From: Alcanivorax sp. REN37
Lineage (GTDB): Bacteria > Pseudomonadota > Gammaproteobacteria > Pseudomonadales > Alcanivoracaceae
NCBI RefSeq assembly: GCF_041102775.1
Contig: NZ_JBGCUO010000001.1
Location: 186,001-250,000, forward strand
Reading direction: 5' to 3'
DNA: 64,000 nt
Below are positions 34,151-42,882 of the stretch, piece by piece. The notes beneath the pieces were generated by a model. That model had not been told where the DNA came from and did not search any database. It was given only the letters and a program-made list of their open reading frames with translations. Each line of letters begins with the position of its first letter. Positions within the stretch are counted from its first letter, which is position 1. The position numbers were made by a program, and so were the translations under genes.

Positions 34151-35311
34151 TCAACCTGGCCGACCGTCCGCACGCGGAGACCACAACACCGGCGCATAGC
34201 GCCACAGCAGCAGCGCCCAAGCCAGCGTCCAAAGTGCAGCGGCCGTGCTGATGCCGGCCAGCCACGGCAGCAGACCGAGTGCCGCCAGCACCCGCACCAG
34301 CGCGGCGCCCTGCAGCGCCCAGTAGCCCCACACCATGCCCGGCAGCAGCTGCAACGGCCGTCCGGTATGGCCCATGCTGACGCGAGTGATCACGCCGAGA
34401 ATCAGCGTCGCCATGGCGCCGGTGCCGAGGGCATGCAGCCAGGCGTTATCGGTGACCAGCGGGGTCGGTAAACGTGCCAGTGCCCACAGCGCATAGCCAA
34501 CCACGATCCACAGGTGGCCGAAGTGCAGTACCCACAGCAGCGGCTCGCGCCGGATCGCCATGCTGCGCCAACCGGCCAGTCGCACCAGCGTCACCAGCGC
34601 GGTGACCGCACCCAGCGCCGCCGGCAGCCAGCCGCGTGCCAGCAGCAGCTGGGCTGCCAGCACCGCCAATGCGGCCAGGATGCCGAGTCGGTCGAGCCAA
34701 ACGGAACGGCGCAGCGTCGTTGTCGAGCCGCCTTGGCGTTGCAACCAGTTGGCGGTAAACGCCGGCGTAATGCGGCCGCCGATCACCAGCATCAGTACGG
34801 TGGCGGCCAGCAGCAGCGCGTGCAACATCTGCGGTTGTTGGTACAGGTGGAAACTCAAATCCAGCGCCCACAACAGCGCCAGTACCGCCACCGGGCCCAA
34901 CTGCCGCAATTGGCCGGCGCTGATCACACGCTGGGCCATGATCGCGGCCACCACCGGTAGGAACGCCAGGTCCAGCCCCAGTGCCAGCGGCTGACATGCC
35001 GCCGGCAGTAACGGCGCCAACCGGCCGCCCAGCCACAGCGCCCACAGGGCCAGCAGCCGGCCGCCAGCCAGCGGCGGTGTGCGGGTCCAGTTGCACACCG
35101 CCGTCAGCAGAAAGCCGGCAATGGCTGCGTTAAGCAGCCCCACGGTCATTTCATGCTGGTGCCACAGCAAGGCCGCCAGTTGGTGCTGTGGGCTGCCGTG
35201 CAGGCGCAGGCCGATCCACAGCGGCACCAGCACCAAGGCTGCGGCAGCAGTGGAGAGGAAGAATACCCGGAACGGATAGGCCCACAGGGCGAAAACAGAT
35301 TGGCGCGGCAT
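34151..35311 (-). CDS. nnrS: NnrS haem-copper membrane protein
   Basis: The 386-residue product is very hydrophobic with about 12 TM helices, the NnrS size. It has the conserved His-rich signatures SPQHQLAALLWHQHEMTVGLLNAAIAGFLLTA (quoted motif WHQHEM), LHALGTGAMATLILGVITRVSMGHTGRPL and GGRITPAFTANWL. NnrS proteins protect cells from nitrosative stress and help avoid non-productive iron-NO complexes. A palindromic NsrR site sits just upstream of its start, so it should be derepressed by NO. nsrR itself is convergent at 33283. Confidence 0.94.
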   Translation of the reverse strand: MPRQSVFALWAYPFRVFFLSTAAAALVLVPLWIGLRLHGSPQHQLAALLWHQHEMTVGLLNAAIAGFLLTAVCNWTRTPPLAGGRLLALWALWLGGRLAPLLPAACQPLALGLDLAFLPVVAAIMAQRVISAGQLRQLGPVAVLALLWALDLSFHLYQQPQMLHALLLAATVLMLVIGGRITPAFTANWLQRQGGSTTTLRRSVWLDRLGILAALAVLAAQLLLARGWLPAALGAVTALVTLVRLAGWRSMAIRREPLLWVLHFGHLWIVVGYALWALARLPTPLVTDNAWLHALGTGAMATLILGVITRVSMGHTGRPLQLLPGMVWGYWALQGAALVRVLAALGLLPWLAGISTAAALWTLAWALLLWRYAPVLWSPRADGRPG

Positions 35312-35332
35312 TGTGTTGCACTCGTTAGAACA

Positions 35333-35355
35333 AAGATTCTTTTTATATACATCTT
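35333..35355 (-). promoter_or_regulatory. NsrR operator upstream of nnrS
   Basis: An 11-1-11 inverted repeat begins AAGATTCTTTT and ends ATATACATCTT, close to the known NsrR consensus of two AAGATGCATTT-like arms. Flanking C/G extends it to CAAAGAT...ATCTTTG. It lies 21-43 bases before the nnrS start codon, where binding would overlap the promoter. Confidence 0.85.
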
Positions 35356-35390
35356 TGTTGTCGGCCGCTATCGATCAACCGCCGAGCGGC

Positions 35391-35882
35391 TCAGCTCAGT
35401 GCCAGCAGGGAGCCGCTGCACCACAGGCCGATGCCGTACCAGCCGTGGGCCACCAGACTTTTGCGGCGTGCCGTCCAGGGCGCAGGCGTGTGGCGCGCGG
35501 CCAGGCCCATTCCCCATGCCGGCTGCATCAGGCACCAGGGCACCAGCACTGTGGCGACACCCACCATCAGGGCGCTACCGAGCTCAGGTGCTTGCAGCCA
35601 GCTGCGGCCTTGCCACAGCAACAACAGCAGCGCGAACACCACACCGGTGACATAGTGCAGCGCCCAGCCAATCACTTTCTCGTGCGCTTTCGGCAGGCCG
35701 TTGAACAGCAGCGCGTGGCGCCAGCGACCTTGGCGCAGGTAAGCCGCCCAGCGGCCGACGAAACGATAATCCGGCAGTGGGCTGCGCAGCAGTAGATGCT
35801 GGGCCACGCCGGCCAGGTCCATGAACAAGGTGGCGCCGATGCCGAGTAACAGCGCGTCCCACAACAGCGGCAGATAAGCCAT
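35391..35882 (-). CDS. DUF2938 membrane protein
   Basis: The 163-residue product from the ATG at 35882 has four TM helices (LWDALLLGIGATLFMDLAGVAQHLLL; VIGWALHYVTGVVFALLLLLW; ALMVGVATVLVPWCLMQPAWGMGLAA; VAHGWYGIGLWCSGSLLAL, motifs only). FMDLAGVAQ, HYVTGVVFALLL and QPAWGMG fit DUF2938. The function is unknown. It diverges from a MerR gene, and a SoxR-like palindrome between the two (35925-35938) is its probable control site. The longer frame to 35924 is rejected because it would begin at the operator edge. Confidence 0.85.
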   Translation of the reverse strand: MAYLPLLWDALLLGIGATLFMDLAGVAQHLLLRSPLPDYRFVGRWAAYLRQGRWRHALLFNGLPKAHEKVIGWALHYVTGVVFALLLLLWQGRSWLQAPELGSALMVGVATVLVPWCLMQPAWGMGLAARHTPAPWTARRKSLVAHGWYGIGLWCSGSLLALS

Positions 35883-35924
35883 GACAGACTCCGGATTGGG
35901 AGGGGAAGATGCCACTGTGCCCAA

Positions 35925-35938
35925 TCAAGTCGACTTGA
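35925..35938. promoter_or_regulatory. SoxR/MerR-like palindromic operator
   Basis: A perfect 14-base palindrome TCAAGTCGACTTGA, read on the minus strand within ACCTCAAGTCGACTTGATTG, closely matches the SoxR-type operator CCTCAAGTNNACTTGAGG, with one arm exact. It lies just before the MerR gene and upstream of DUF2938, where MerR proteins twist a promoter spacer. Confidence 0.72.
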
Positions 35939-35946
35939 GGTCAAGC

Positions 35947-36357
35947 ATGAGTGCGTTGGGAATTGCCGAAGTCAGCCGGCGTAGCGGATTGCCGGCCTCG
36001 GCGCTGCGTTATTACGAGCAGCGCGGGCTGATCCAATCAATCGGGCGTGAGGGGCGGCGCCGGGTGTTCGCTGAGTCAGTGTTGCAGCGGCTGGCGTTGA
36101 TTGCCCTGGGCCAGCAGGGCGGGCTATCGCTGGACGCCATCGGCGCCATGCTCGGCCCCGGTGGCACGTTGAGGGTGGACCGGCCGCTGCTGCGTGACGC
36201 CGCCGACGAGTTGGGGCGTGAGATCCTGCGGTTGCTGCGGGTGCGCGATGCACTGCGGCATGTCGCCGAGTGCTCCGCGGCGGATCATTTGCAGTGCCCG
36301 GAATTCCAGAAGTTGTTGGCCGCGGCTACACGCCCGCCGCGCGCCGCCCCGGGTTGA
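35947..36357 (+). CDS. MerR-family transcriptional regulator
   Basis: The 136-residue product starts at the ATG at 35947. It has the MerR helix-turn-helix (IAEVSRRSGLPASALRYYEQRGLI), then RRVFAESVLQRLALI and the long dimerisation helix. The C-terminus carries AECSAADHLQCPEF, a C-x7-C pair, which is unlike the Cys cluster of true SoxR (C-x2-C-x-C-x5-C). It could bind a metal or have a simpler redox role. A SoxR-like operator lies directly upstream, and the divergent DUF2938 gene is its likely target. Confidence 0.88.
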   Translation: MSALGIAEVSRRSGLPASALRYYEQRGLIQSIGREGRRRVFAESVLQRLALIALGQQGGLSLDAIGAMLGPGGTLRVDRPLLRDAADELGREILRLLRVRDALRHVAECSAADHLQCPEFQKLLAAATRPPRAAPG

Positions 36358-36380
36358 AGCACCCGGGGCCGGGCGCGGTG

Positions 36381-37667
36381 TCAGGCGTCCGCCTGCCAAG
36401 TAACGCGGCCCTCGCACAGCGTCAGCTGCACTTGGCCCGGCAGGCTGTAGTTCAGCCATGGTGTGTTGCGGCCGGCGGACAACCAGCGTTCCGCCACTGG
36501 CCGGCGCCGGGCCGGGTCCACCACGCACAGGCTGGCGAGGCGGCCGTACTCCAGGCTGCCGCCGCGCACGCCTAGGCAACGCGCGGGTGCCTGAGTTACG
36601 GCATCTAACGCCCGCGCCAGTGGCAGTTGACCCTGCTCCACCAGTTCCAGCGTCAGCCCCAGCAGCGTATCGACGCCGGAGATGCCCGGTTCGGTGGACG
36701 GGAAGGGTGCCAGTTTGGCAGCAGCCGATAGCGGCGTGTGCTGAGAGCAAATGGCATCCAAGGTGCCGTCGGCGACGCCCTCCAGTAGCGCCGCGCGGTC
36801 AGTGGCGCTGCGCAGCGGCGGGTCCACATGGCAGAGGCTGTTGAAGCCGCGCACGGCGGTATCGTCCAGCCACAGGTGATGGATGCCGACATCCGCCGTC
36901 ACTGCTTGGCCGGCAGCACGGGCAGCGCGCACCAGCGCCACGCTGTCGGCGGTGGTCAGCAGTTGCAGGTGCAGCCGTACGCCGGTGGCCTTGGCCAGCA
37001 TCAGCGCGCGGGCCACATCCAGTGATTCGGCCAACGGCGGAATCCCCGGCAGCCCAAGGCGGGTGCTGACCGGGCCTTCGTGCACGCAGCCCCCGGCGCT
37101 AAGCGCCGCGTCCTGCGGCCGTACCACCACCGGCAGGTCGAAGGTGGCGGCGTATTCGAATGCCCGCTTGAGCACCAACGTGTCCTGCACCGGCTTGCCG
37201 GCATTGGCGAACGCCACGCAGCCGATATCGGCCAGGCTGCTCATTTCCGACAGTTGTGCACCGGCCAGCCCTTGAGTCAGGGCGCCGAGCGGCACCACCC
37301 GCGCGGCGGCGGCCCGCACTGAGCGTTCGCGAATCAGACGCACGGCGGCGGCGTGGTCGGCCACCGGGTCGGTGTCCGGCAGCGCCACCAGGTGGGTGAT
37401 GCCGGCGGCGGCGGCGGCGTGGGTTTCCGACGCGATGGTACCGGCGCGGCCACGGGCGGGCTCGGACAGTCGGATGCAGCTGTCCACCAGACCGGGCAGT
37501 AGCCACAGCCCTTCGGCGTCGACCATGTCCACCCCGGGGGCGTCGAGGCTGGCACCGATGCGGCTGATGCGGCCGTCTTCCACTAGCAGGTCGGCGACTT
37601 CGTCACGGCCGCTGGCGGGGTCGATGACCCGCGCTTTGCGGATCAACAGATCAGCGTGCGGCTGCAT
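36381..37667 (-). CDS. pyrC': Dihydroorotase-like protein PyrC' (probably inactive)
   Basis: The 428-residue product has the amidohydrolase fold of type I dihydroorotase. The metal-binding motif that should read DxHxHxRxP appears as [10 protein letters not shown], so the two first histidines are missing and catalysis is unlikely. This is as expected for PyrC' of Pseudomonas, a structural partner of aspartate transcarbamoylase. The ATG at 37667 after GGGAGG is preferred over a GTG at 37697. It overlaps pyrB by 17 bases. Another, active dihydroorotase gene is expected elsewhere in the genome. Confidence 0.9.
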   Translation of the reverse strand: MQPHADLLIRKARVIDPASGRDEVADLLVEDGRISRIGASLDAPGVDMVDAEGLWLLPGLVDSCIRLSEPARGRAGTIASETHAAAAAGITHLVALPDTDPVADHAAAVRLIRERSVRAAAARVVPLGALTQGLAGAQLSEMSSLADIGCVAFANAGKPVQDTLVLKRAFEYAATFDLPVVVRPQDAALSAGGCVHEGPVSTRLGLPGIPPLAESLDVARALMLAKATGVRLHLQLLTTADSVALVRAARAAGQAVTADVGIHHLWLDDTAVRGFNSLCHVDPPLRSATDRAALLEGVADGTLDAICSQHTPLSAAAKLAPFPSTEPGISGVDTLLGLTLELVEQGQLPLARALDAVTQAPARCLGVRGGSLEYGRLASLCVVDPARRRPVAERWLSAGRNTPWLNYSLPGQVQLTLCEGRVTWQADA

Positions 37668-38652
37668 GGGCGGCCTCCCGTTCGGTTTCGCGTCCACTCA
37701 TGCACAGCGACATTACCGCCATGCGTACGGCAATGCCGAAGGTCACTTGGTGCAGGATCACTGCGCGCGGGCCGTCGGCCACTTCCGAGGCAATTTCGAC
37801 GCCGCGGTTGATCGGGCCGGGGTGCATCACGATGGCATCCGGATGCGCCACCGCTAGGCGTTCGTTGGTCAGGCCGTAGAGGCGGAAAAACTCACTTTCC
37901 GACGGCAGCAGCGCAGCGCTCATGCGCTCTTTCTGCAGCCGCAGCGCGATCACCACGTCAGCATCGCGTAGGCCGTCTTCCAGTCGTGTAAACACCTTGG
38001 CGCCGAGGCTGTCGATATCGGCGGGCAGCAGCGTGCGCGGCGCTACCACGCGCACTTCCTCGGCGCCGAGGATGTTGAGTGCGTGGATTTCCGAGCGCGC
38101 CACCCGCGAATGCAGGATATCGCCGACGATTGCCACCTTGAGGCCGGCAAAACCGCCCTTGTAGTGGCGGATGGTGTACATGTCGAGCATCGCCTGGGTC
38201 GGGTGCGCGTGGCGCCCGTCGCCGGCGTTGATGATCGCCACCTCCGGGGTGGCATGCCGGGCGATGTAGTCCACCGCGCCGGAATCACCGTGGCGCACCA
38301 CGAACATGTCGGCCGACATCGCTTCCAGGTTGCGCAGCATATCCATCAGCGTTTCGCCTTTGCTGGTGGAGGAGCGCGCGATGTCCATGTTCAGCACATC
38401 CGCCGACAGCCGCTTGGCGGCCAGTTCGAAGGTGGTGCGGGTACGGGTGCTGGGTTCGAAAAACAGGTTGATCACAGTCTTGCCGCGCAGCAGCGGCACT
38501 TTCTTGATGGAGCGATCGCCCACATCGACAAAGGAGGCAGCCGTGTCGAGGATCTCTTCGAGGATCGAGCGGGGCAGGGCGTCGATGGTCAGAAAGTTTC
38601 TAAGCCGGCCGGAGCCGGTGAGCTGCAGGGTGTCCGGGGACGGCTGGCTCAT
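37651..38652 (-). CDS. pyrB: Aspartate carbamoyltransferase catalytic chain
   Basis: The 333-residue product makes carbamoyl aspartate in pyrimidine synthesis. It shows the carbamoyl-phosphate site [15 protein letters not shown], the motif [12 protein letters not shown] and the C-terminal [12 protein letters not shown]. The N-terminal extension before FLTIDAL is the type seen in pseudomonads, where PyrB forms a 6+6 complex with PyrC'. Start may be the ATG at 38652 or the GTG at 38658, two codons earlier, overlapping the pyrR stop; the ATG has AAGG upstream. It is translationally coupled to pyrR and pyrC'. Confidence 0.95.
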   Translation of the reverse strand: MSQPSPDTLQLTGSGRLRNFLTIDALPRSILEEILDTAASFVDVGDRSIKKVPLLRGKTVINLFFEPSTRTRTTFELAAKRLSADVLNMDIARSSTSKGETLMDMLRNLEAMSADMFVVRHGDSGAVDYIARHATPEVAIINAGDGRHAHPTQAMLDMYTIRHYKGGFAGLKVAIVGDILHSRVARSEIHALNILGAEEVRVVAPRTLLPADIDSLGAKVFTRLEDGLRDADVVIALRLQKERMSAALLPSESEFFRLYGLTNERLAVAHPDAIVMHPGPINRGVEIASEVADGPRAVILHQVTFGIAVRMAVMSLCMSGRETEREAAHAAAR

Positions 38653-38654
38653 TA

Positions 38655-39170
38655 TCACGCCTTCAGGGTCAGGATCTCCGCCTCGAGGGGGGCGGGCCCG
38701 CGTAATTCTACCCGCTGATCCGGGGCCAGTGCCAAGTGCTCACCGCACACGTCAGCTGCAAACGGCATTTCCCGTCGTCCGATGTCGAACAAAACCGCCA
38801 GTGTGATGCTTGCCGGCCGGCCGTAATCGAACAGCAAGTTGAGCGCGGCGCGGATGGTACGGCCGCTCATCAGCACATCGTCCACCAGCACGATGTGGGC
38901 GTTTTCTACTTCGAACGGCAATGCGCTGGGACGCACGCTGGGGTGCAGGCCGCGCCGTGAAAAGTCATCGCGGTAGAAACTGATATCGAGGGTGCCGAGC
39001 GGGCCAGTTTGGGCCAGCCGTCGGTGCAATTCCTCGGCGACCCAGACGCCGCCGGTGTGAATGCCCACTAATGCCGGGTCGGTGATATTTCGGGCTGCCA
39101 GATGCTGCTGAAGGTCATCGGCCATGCGCGCCAAGCGCGCATCGATGGCGGTACTGCTGAGGTCCGTCAC
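38655..39170 (-). CDS. pyrR: Bifunctional pyr regulator / uracil phosphoribosyltransferase PyrR
   Basis: The 171-residue product has the PRPP-binding motif [18 protein letters not shown] (about 92-109) of type I phosphoribosyltransferases and the PyrR signature. In Gram-positive bacteria it binds pyr mRNA; in Pseudomonas it is needed for pyr gene control and can have UPRTase activity. It overlaps ruvX by 4 bases upstream and pyrB downstream. No attenuator hairpin was found before pyrR here, since ruvX abuts it. Confidence 0.94.
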   Translation of the reverse strand: MTDLSSTAIDARLARMADDLQQHLAARNITDPALVGIHTGGVWVAEELHRRLAQTGPLGTLDISFYRDDFSRRGLHPSVRPSALPFEVENAHIVLVDDVLMSGRTIRAALNLLFDYGRPASITLAVLFDIGRREMPFAADVCGEHLALAPDQRVELRGPAPLEAEILTLKA

Positions 39171-39595
39171 AGGGTCTCTCCCGCTCCGTCGTTGAAATAG
39201 CTTTCGATCAGAATTACCGCCGCCAAACTGTCGACCCGCGGGTCCGGGCCGCCGCGGTAGGCGTCGCCCATGCGCTCGCGCGCCTCGCGCGTGGACAACC
39301 GTTCGTCCACCAGCGCCACCGGACGACCGTAGCGTCCCTTGAGCCGGTTGGCGAACTTGCGTGCCCGCCGCGCCAGCTCGCTGTCGCTGCCGTCCATGTT
39401 CAGCGGTAAGCCCACCACCAGCACTGCCGGCTGCCAGGTGGCCATCAGCGCTGCCATCTGATGCCAGTCGGGAATGCCGTCACGGCAGGGTAGGGCCGGT
39501 TGGGCGGTGCCGCTGGCGGTGAGTGACTGGCCGCTGGCGACGCCGATTTTCTGGGTGCCGAAGTCGAAGGCCAGCACCGTGATGATGGAGGACAT
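39167..39595 (-). CDS. ruvX: Holliday junction resolvase-like protein YqgF/RuvX
   Basis: The 142-residue product has the RNase H-like motif [16 protein letters not shown] (near 8-22), the middle [11 protein letters not shown] and [16 protein letters not shown], with the acidic residues of the YqgF fold. YqgF acts in 16S rRNA maturation and possibly in recombination. It is the first gene of the run ruvX-pyrR-pyrB-pyrC'. In Pseudomonas yqgE lies just before it; here a siderophore ABC operon separates the two. Confidence 0.94.
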   Translation of the reverse strand: MSSIITVLAFDFGTQKIGVASGQSLTASGTAQPALPCRDGIPDWHQMAALMATWQPAVLVVGLPLNMDGSDSELARRARKFANRLKGRYGRPVALVDERLSTREARERMGDAYRGGPDPRVDSLAAVILIESYFNDGAGETL

Positions 39596-39810
39596 GGGCG
39601 TCTCGTGACCGTTGCAAAGCGGCCATTGTGACCGGTTGGCGGGCGAATGGCAGCAGTGGTAATGCAGCGCCGACCGACAGCCGGCGGATACACCGCCTCG
39701 CGCGCCGCATCAGACAAACCGCGGCGGGGTTGATGGTCAAGCAAACGGCTTTATGACGCTTTGGCGATATTTTCAGTCGTTCTTGCTGTACCGGGTTGGT
39801 GGCCAAGCTT

Positions 39811-39836
39811 TGATAATCGAGACCGATTCTCATTTG
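39811..39836 (+). promoter_or_regulatory. Fur-like site upstream of siderophore ABC operon
   Basis: TGATAATCGAGACC and GATTCTCATTTG together contain two Fur half-sites (TGATAAT and ATTCTCATT) with wider spacing than the classic 7-1-7 form. It lies about 95 bases before the binding-protein start, close to where a promoter should be. Confidence 0.55.
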
Positions 39837-39864
39837 CTGTTGTGTCCGGGGCGCAGTTGCATTG

Positions 39865-39887
39865 AGCCGGCCGGTCTCCGGTCGGCT
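39865..39887 (+). promoter_or_regulatory. Leader hairpin upstream of siderophore ABC operon
   Basis: AGCCGGCCGG and CCGGTCGGCT pair over ten positions (one G-U) around a three-base loop, between the Fur-like site and the start codon. No U-run follows, so it is not a plain terminator; it may stabilise the mRNA. Confidence 0.4.
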
Positions 39888-39930
39888 TCATCGGCGTCCT
39901 TCCACTGCACCATCATCAGGAAACAGTCCC

Positions 39931-40881
39931 ATGCCGCAGACCGCTCCATCGCCGTTGTTCCGTACTCTGACCGCCGCCTGGTTGGCGCTCAGCGCGCTAC
40001 TGCTGTGCGCTCCGCTGGGTGCCCAAGCGGCCGAGGTGTCGATTCCCCACGCGCAGGGCACCACGGTGCTGAAGGGCGCGCCGGCCAAGATCATCACGCT
40101 AGATTTCGCGGTGCTGGATACCCTCGATACGCTTGGTGTGCCGGTGCTGGGCGTGCCGTCGGCGGTGGTGGTGCCGCCGCGGCTGGCGCACTACCAGGAG
40201 GACGCGCTGAACGCTGGCACGCTGTTCGAGCCGGATTACGAAGCCATCCACGCGGCGTCGCCGGACCTGATCATTGTCAGCGGCCGTTCCGCTGCCAAGT
40301 ACGGGGCACTGCGCCGCATTGCGCCCACCGTGGACCTGTCCCCGGCGGATGCCGACCTGATCAAAAACGTGGAAGCCCGCACCCGGCTGCTGGCCGACCT
40401 GTTCGGCAAGCAGCAGCAAGCGGAGGCTAAACTGGCCGCCATCCACGCCTCCATTGATGAGCTGAAGGCCCTGAGCGCCGACACCGGCCCGGCGCTGGTG
40501 ATTCTCACCACTGGCGGCAAGATGAGCGCCTACGGTCCCGGTTCGCGCTTCGGCGCCATCCACGATGCGTTCGGCTTCAAGCCGGCGGATGACGGCTTGA
40601 AAGTGTCGCTGCACGGTCAAGCGATCTCGTTCGAATACCTGGTTAAAACCAACCCGGAATGGCTGTTCGTGGTGGACCGCGATGCGGCCATCGGCCAAGA
40701 AGGCCAGTCTGCGCGCCGCCTGCTCGACAACGAGCTGGTGCACAAGACCACTGCTTGGCAGAAAGGCCAAGTGGTGTACCTGAACACCGTCAACTGGTAC
40801 CTGCTGGAAAGCGCCGGCTTAACCGCACTGCAGGAAAACGTCGAGCAGTTGATCGAGGTGTTGGCGCAGCCAGCCTCCTGA
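39931..40881 (+). CDS. Siderophore-binding periplasmic protein (FatB/VctP type)
   Basis: The 316-residue product from the ATG at 39931 has a Sec signal peptide (LTAAWLALSALLLCAPLGAQA) without a lipobox, so it is probably soluble in the periplasm. It has the two-lobe class III binding fold: VLKGAPAKIITLDFAVLDTLDTLGV, then IHAASPDLIIVSGR in lobe 1, and SAYGPGSRFGAIHDAFGF, WLFVVDRDAAIG and LLDNELVHKTTAW in lobe 2. These resemble FatB, VctP, CeuE and YclQ, which bind ferric catecholate or mixed siderophores. It starts a four-gene operon behind a Fur-like site. Confidence 0.9.
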   Translation: MPQTAPSPLFRTLTAAWLALSALLLCAPLGAQAAEVSIPHAQGTTVLKGAPAKIITLDFAVLDTLDTLGVPVLGVPSAVVVPPRLAHYQEDALNAGTLFEPDYEAIHAASPDLIIVSGRSAAKYGALRRIAPTVDLSPADADLIKNVEARTRLLADLFGKQQQAEAKLAAIHASIDELKALSADTGPALVILTTGGKMSAYGPGSRFGAIHDAFGFKPADDGLKVSLHGQAISFEYLVKTNPEWLFVVDRDAAIGQEGQSARRLLDNELVHKTTAWQKGQVVYLNTVNWYLLESAGLTALQENVEQLIEVLAQPAS

Positions 40882-40882
40882 C

Positions 40883-41878
40883 ATGACTCTGGTGCACCCC
40901 ACAGGCCGCGTCCGCAACGCGGCCTTTTTTGCCTTGTCCCTGTTGGCGCTGGCGTTGTTGGTACTGGTCAGCATCAGCATTGGTGCCGGCGACTTTTCGT
41001 GGTCGGAGCTGCGTCATGGGCGCGCTTCTGAGGCGTGGTCGCTGGTGGCCATCAGCCGTCTGCCGCGCACGCTGGCGCTGTTGTTGGCCGGCGTATCGCT
41101 GGCGGTGGCTGGTTTCCTGATGCAGATGATCGTGCAGAACCGCTACGTGGAGCCGACGACCGCCGGCACCAGTGAGTCGGCGATGCTCGGCATCCTGTTC
41201 GTGATGCTGGTGATGCCGGATATTCCGGTCATCGGCCGCATGCTGATTGCGTCCGGCTTCGCGCTGGCTGGCACCCTGTTGTTCCTGCTGATCCTGCAGC
41301 GAGTACCGCTGCGTTCGCCGTTCCTGGCGCCGCTGATTGGGTTGGTGCTGGGCGGTGTGGTGCACGCGGTGGCCACGTATTTTGCCTACCGCCACGACAT
41401 GATGCAGTCGCTGCATGCGTGGATGACCGGCGACTTTTCCGGCGTACTGCGCGGGCGGTACGAAATGCTCTGGATCGGCTGCGTGCTGGCGGCGGTGACT
41501 TACTTGGTGGCGGACCGTTTCACCATCCTCGGCATGGGCAAAGGGTTTAGCACCAATCTCGGCATCAACCATCGTGGCTTGATGCTGTTCGGGCTGGTGA
41601 TCATTGCGTTGATCGCCACCGTGGTCGGCGTCACCGCCGGCACCATTCCGTTTCTTGGTCTGATCGTACCCAACGTGGTGAGCCTGGTGCTGGGCGACAA
41701 CATGCGCCGGGCACTGCCATGGATCGCCTTGATGGGCGGCGGGTTGGTGCTGCTGTGCGACATTATCGGGCGACTGGTGCGCTATCCCTATGAAATCCCG
41801 ATCGGGGTGATTATGGGCGTGGTCGGCAGCATGCTGTTTCTGCTGCTGATTCTGCGCGGGCGCGAGGTGCCGTCATGA
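40883..41878 (+). CDS. Iron-siderophore ABC permease subunit 1 (FatD/VctD type)
   Basis: The 331-residue product has about nine or ten TM helices and belongs to the FecCD family. Motifs include ISRLPRTLALLLAGVSLAVAGFLMQ, the central GMGKGFSTNLGINHRG that touches the ATPase, and GTIPFLGLIVPNVVSLVLGDN. It begins one base after the binding-protein stop and overlaps the second permease by 4 bases. It forms the inner-membrane channel with that second permease. Confidence 0.93.
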   Translation: MTLVHPTGRVRNAAFFALSLLALALLVLVSISIGAGDFSWSELRHGRASEAWSLVAISRLPRTLALLLAGVSLAVAGFLMQMIVQNRYVEPTTAGTSESAMLGILFVMLVMPDIPVIGRMLIASGFALAGTLLFLLILQRVPLRSPFLAPLIGLVLGGVVHAVATYFAYRHDMMQSLHAWMTGDFSGVLRGRYEMLWIGCVLAAVTYLVADRFTILGMGKGFSTNLGINHRGLMLFGLVIIALIATVVGVTAGTIPFLGLIVPNVVSLVLGDNMRRALPWIALMGGGLVLLCDIIGRLVRYPYEIPIGVIMGVVGSMLFLLLILRGREVPS

Positions 41879-42882
41879 TTCCTCGGATGGATGCGGCGCC
41901 GCCGGCCCGCAATTTGTGGCACCAGCGCTGGCGTGGGGTGCAGTTGCGGCTGTTGCTGATGCTGCTGGCGGCACTGGCCGCGGCGGCGCTGTTCATGACC
42001 GCCGGTAGCTCCGGCGATTGGTCGTTCCTGCTGATGTTCCGCGGCACCAAACTGGCGGTGATGGTGCTAGTGGCCTGCGCCATCGCGGTGTCCACGGTGC
42101 TGTTCCAAACCATTACCCACAACCGCATTCTGACGCCGGCGTTGATCGGCTTCGATGCGCTCTATGCGTTGATCCAGGCCGCCGCCGCTTACGGGCTGGG
42201 CAGCGAGCTGGCCCAGCTCGGTGAGGCGTCGGTGGGGCAGTTCTTGGTGCAAGTGGTGGTGATGGCCGGACTCGCCTGTGCGCTGTTCTTCTGGTTGTTC
42301 ACTGACAGCACCCAAAGCCTGCATCGCATGATCTTGGTGGGAATCATCTTTGGCCTGCTGTTCCGCAGCCTGACCAACCTGATCATGCGCATGATCGATC
42401 CCAACGAGTTTCTGGTGTTGCAGGACCGGCTGTTCGCCTCGTTCAACTACGCCGAAGGATCGCTGCTGATAGTGGCAGCAGTGCTACTCGGCGCTTGTGC
42501 GTTGGTGGCGTGGCGGCTGCTGCCGCGTTACGACGTGATTGCGCTGGGGCGGCCGATGGCGGTGGGGCTGGGGGTGCAGTACCACCGCACCGTGCTGCTG
42601 ACGCTGGTGCTGATCGCGGTGATGGTGTCGGTGTCCACCGCGCTGGTGGGGCCGATCACCTTCCTCGGCCTGTTGGTCAGCAACTTGGCTTATTTCCTGC
42701 TCGGCACCGACCGCCACCGCTATACCTTGCCGGCCGCAATCCTGATTGCCATCACCTTGTTGGTGGGCGGTCAGGCGGTGCTGGAGCACGTGCTGAAGCT
42801 GGGTACTTCCGTCAGTGTGGTCATCGAGTTTGTCGGCGGCCTGCTGTTCCTTGTCCTGATCACCGCCAAGGCAAAACGATGA
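41875..42882 (+). CDS. Iron-siderophore ABC permease subunit 2 (FatC/VctG type)
   Basis: The 335-residue product is also FecCD-like, with VACAIAVSTVLFQTITHNRILTPALIGFDALY, the ATPase-contact loop ALGRPMAVGLGVQYHRTVLL and STALVGPITFLGLLVSNLAYFL. The H-N-R-I-L-T-P motif is typical of the FatC/VctG/YclO subgroup. It overlaps both neighbours by 4 bases (ATGA), so a heterodimeric transporter is made in equal amounts. Confidence 0.93.
   Translation: MIPRMDAAPPARNLWHQRWRGVQLRLLLMLLAALAAAALFMTAGSSGDWSFLLMFRGTKLAVMVLVACAIAVSTVLFQTITHNRILTPALIGFDALYALIQAAAAYGLGSELAQLGEASVGQFLVQVVVMAGLACALFFWLFTDSTQSLHRMILVGIIFGLLFRSLTNLIMRMIDPNEFLVLQDRLFASFNYAEGSLLIVAAVLLGACALVAWRLLPRYDVIALGRPMAVGLGVQYHRTVLLTLVLIAVMVSVSTALVGPITFLGLLVSNLAYFLLGTDRHRYTLPAAILIAITLLVGGQAVLEHVLKLGTSVSVVIEFVGGLLFLVLITAKAKR

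Larger units (their letters stand above)
39596..39930. other. 335-base divergent regulatory region
   Basis: No gene is supported between ruvX (-) and the siderophore-binding protein gene (+). The stretch holds a Fur-like site (39811-39836), a 10-base-pair hairpin (39865-39887) and presumably two divergent promoters. Confidence 0.7.
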
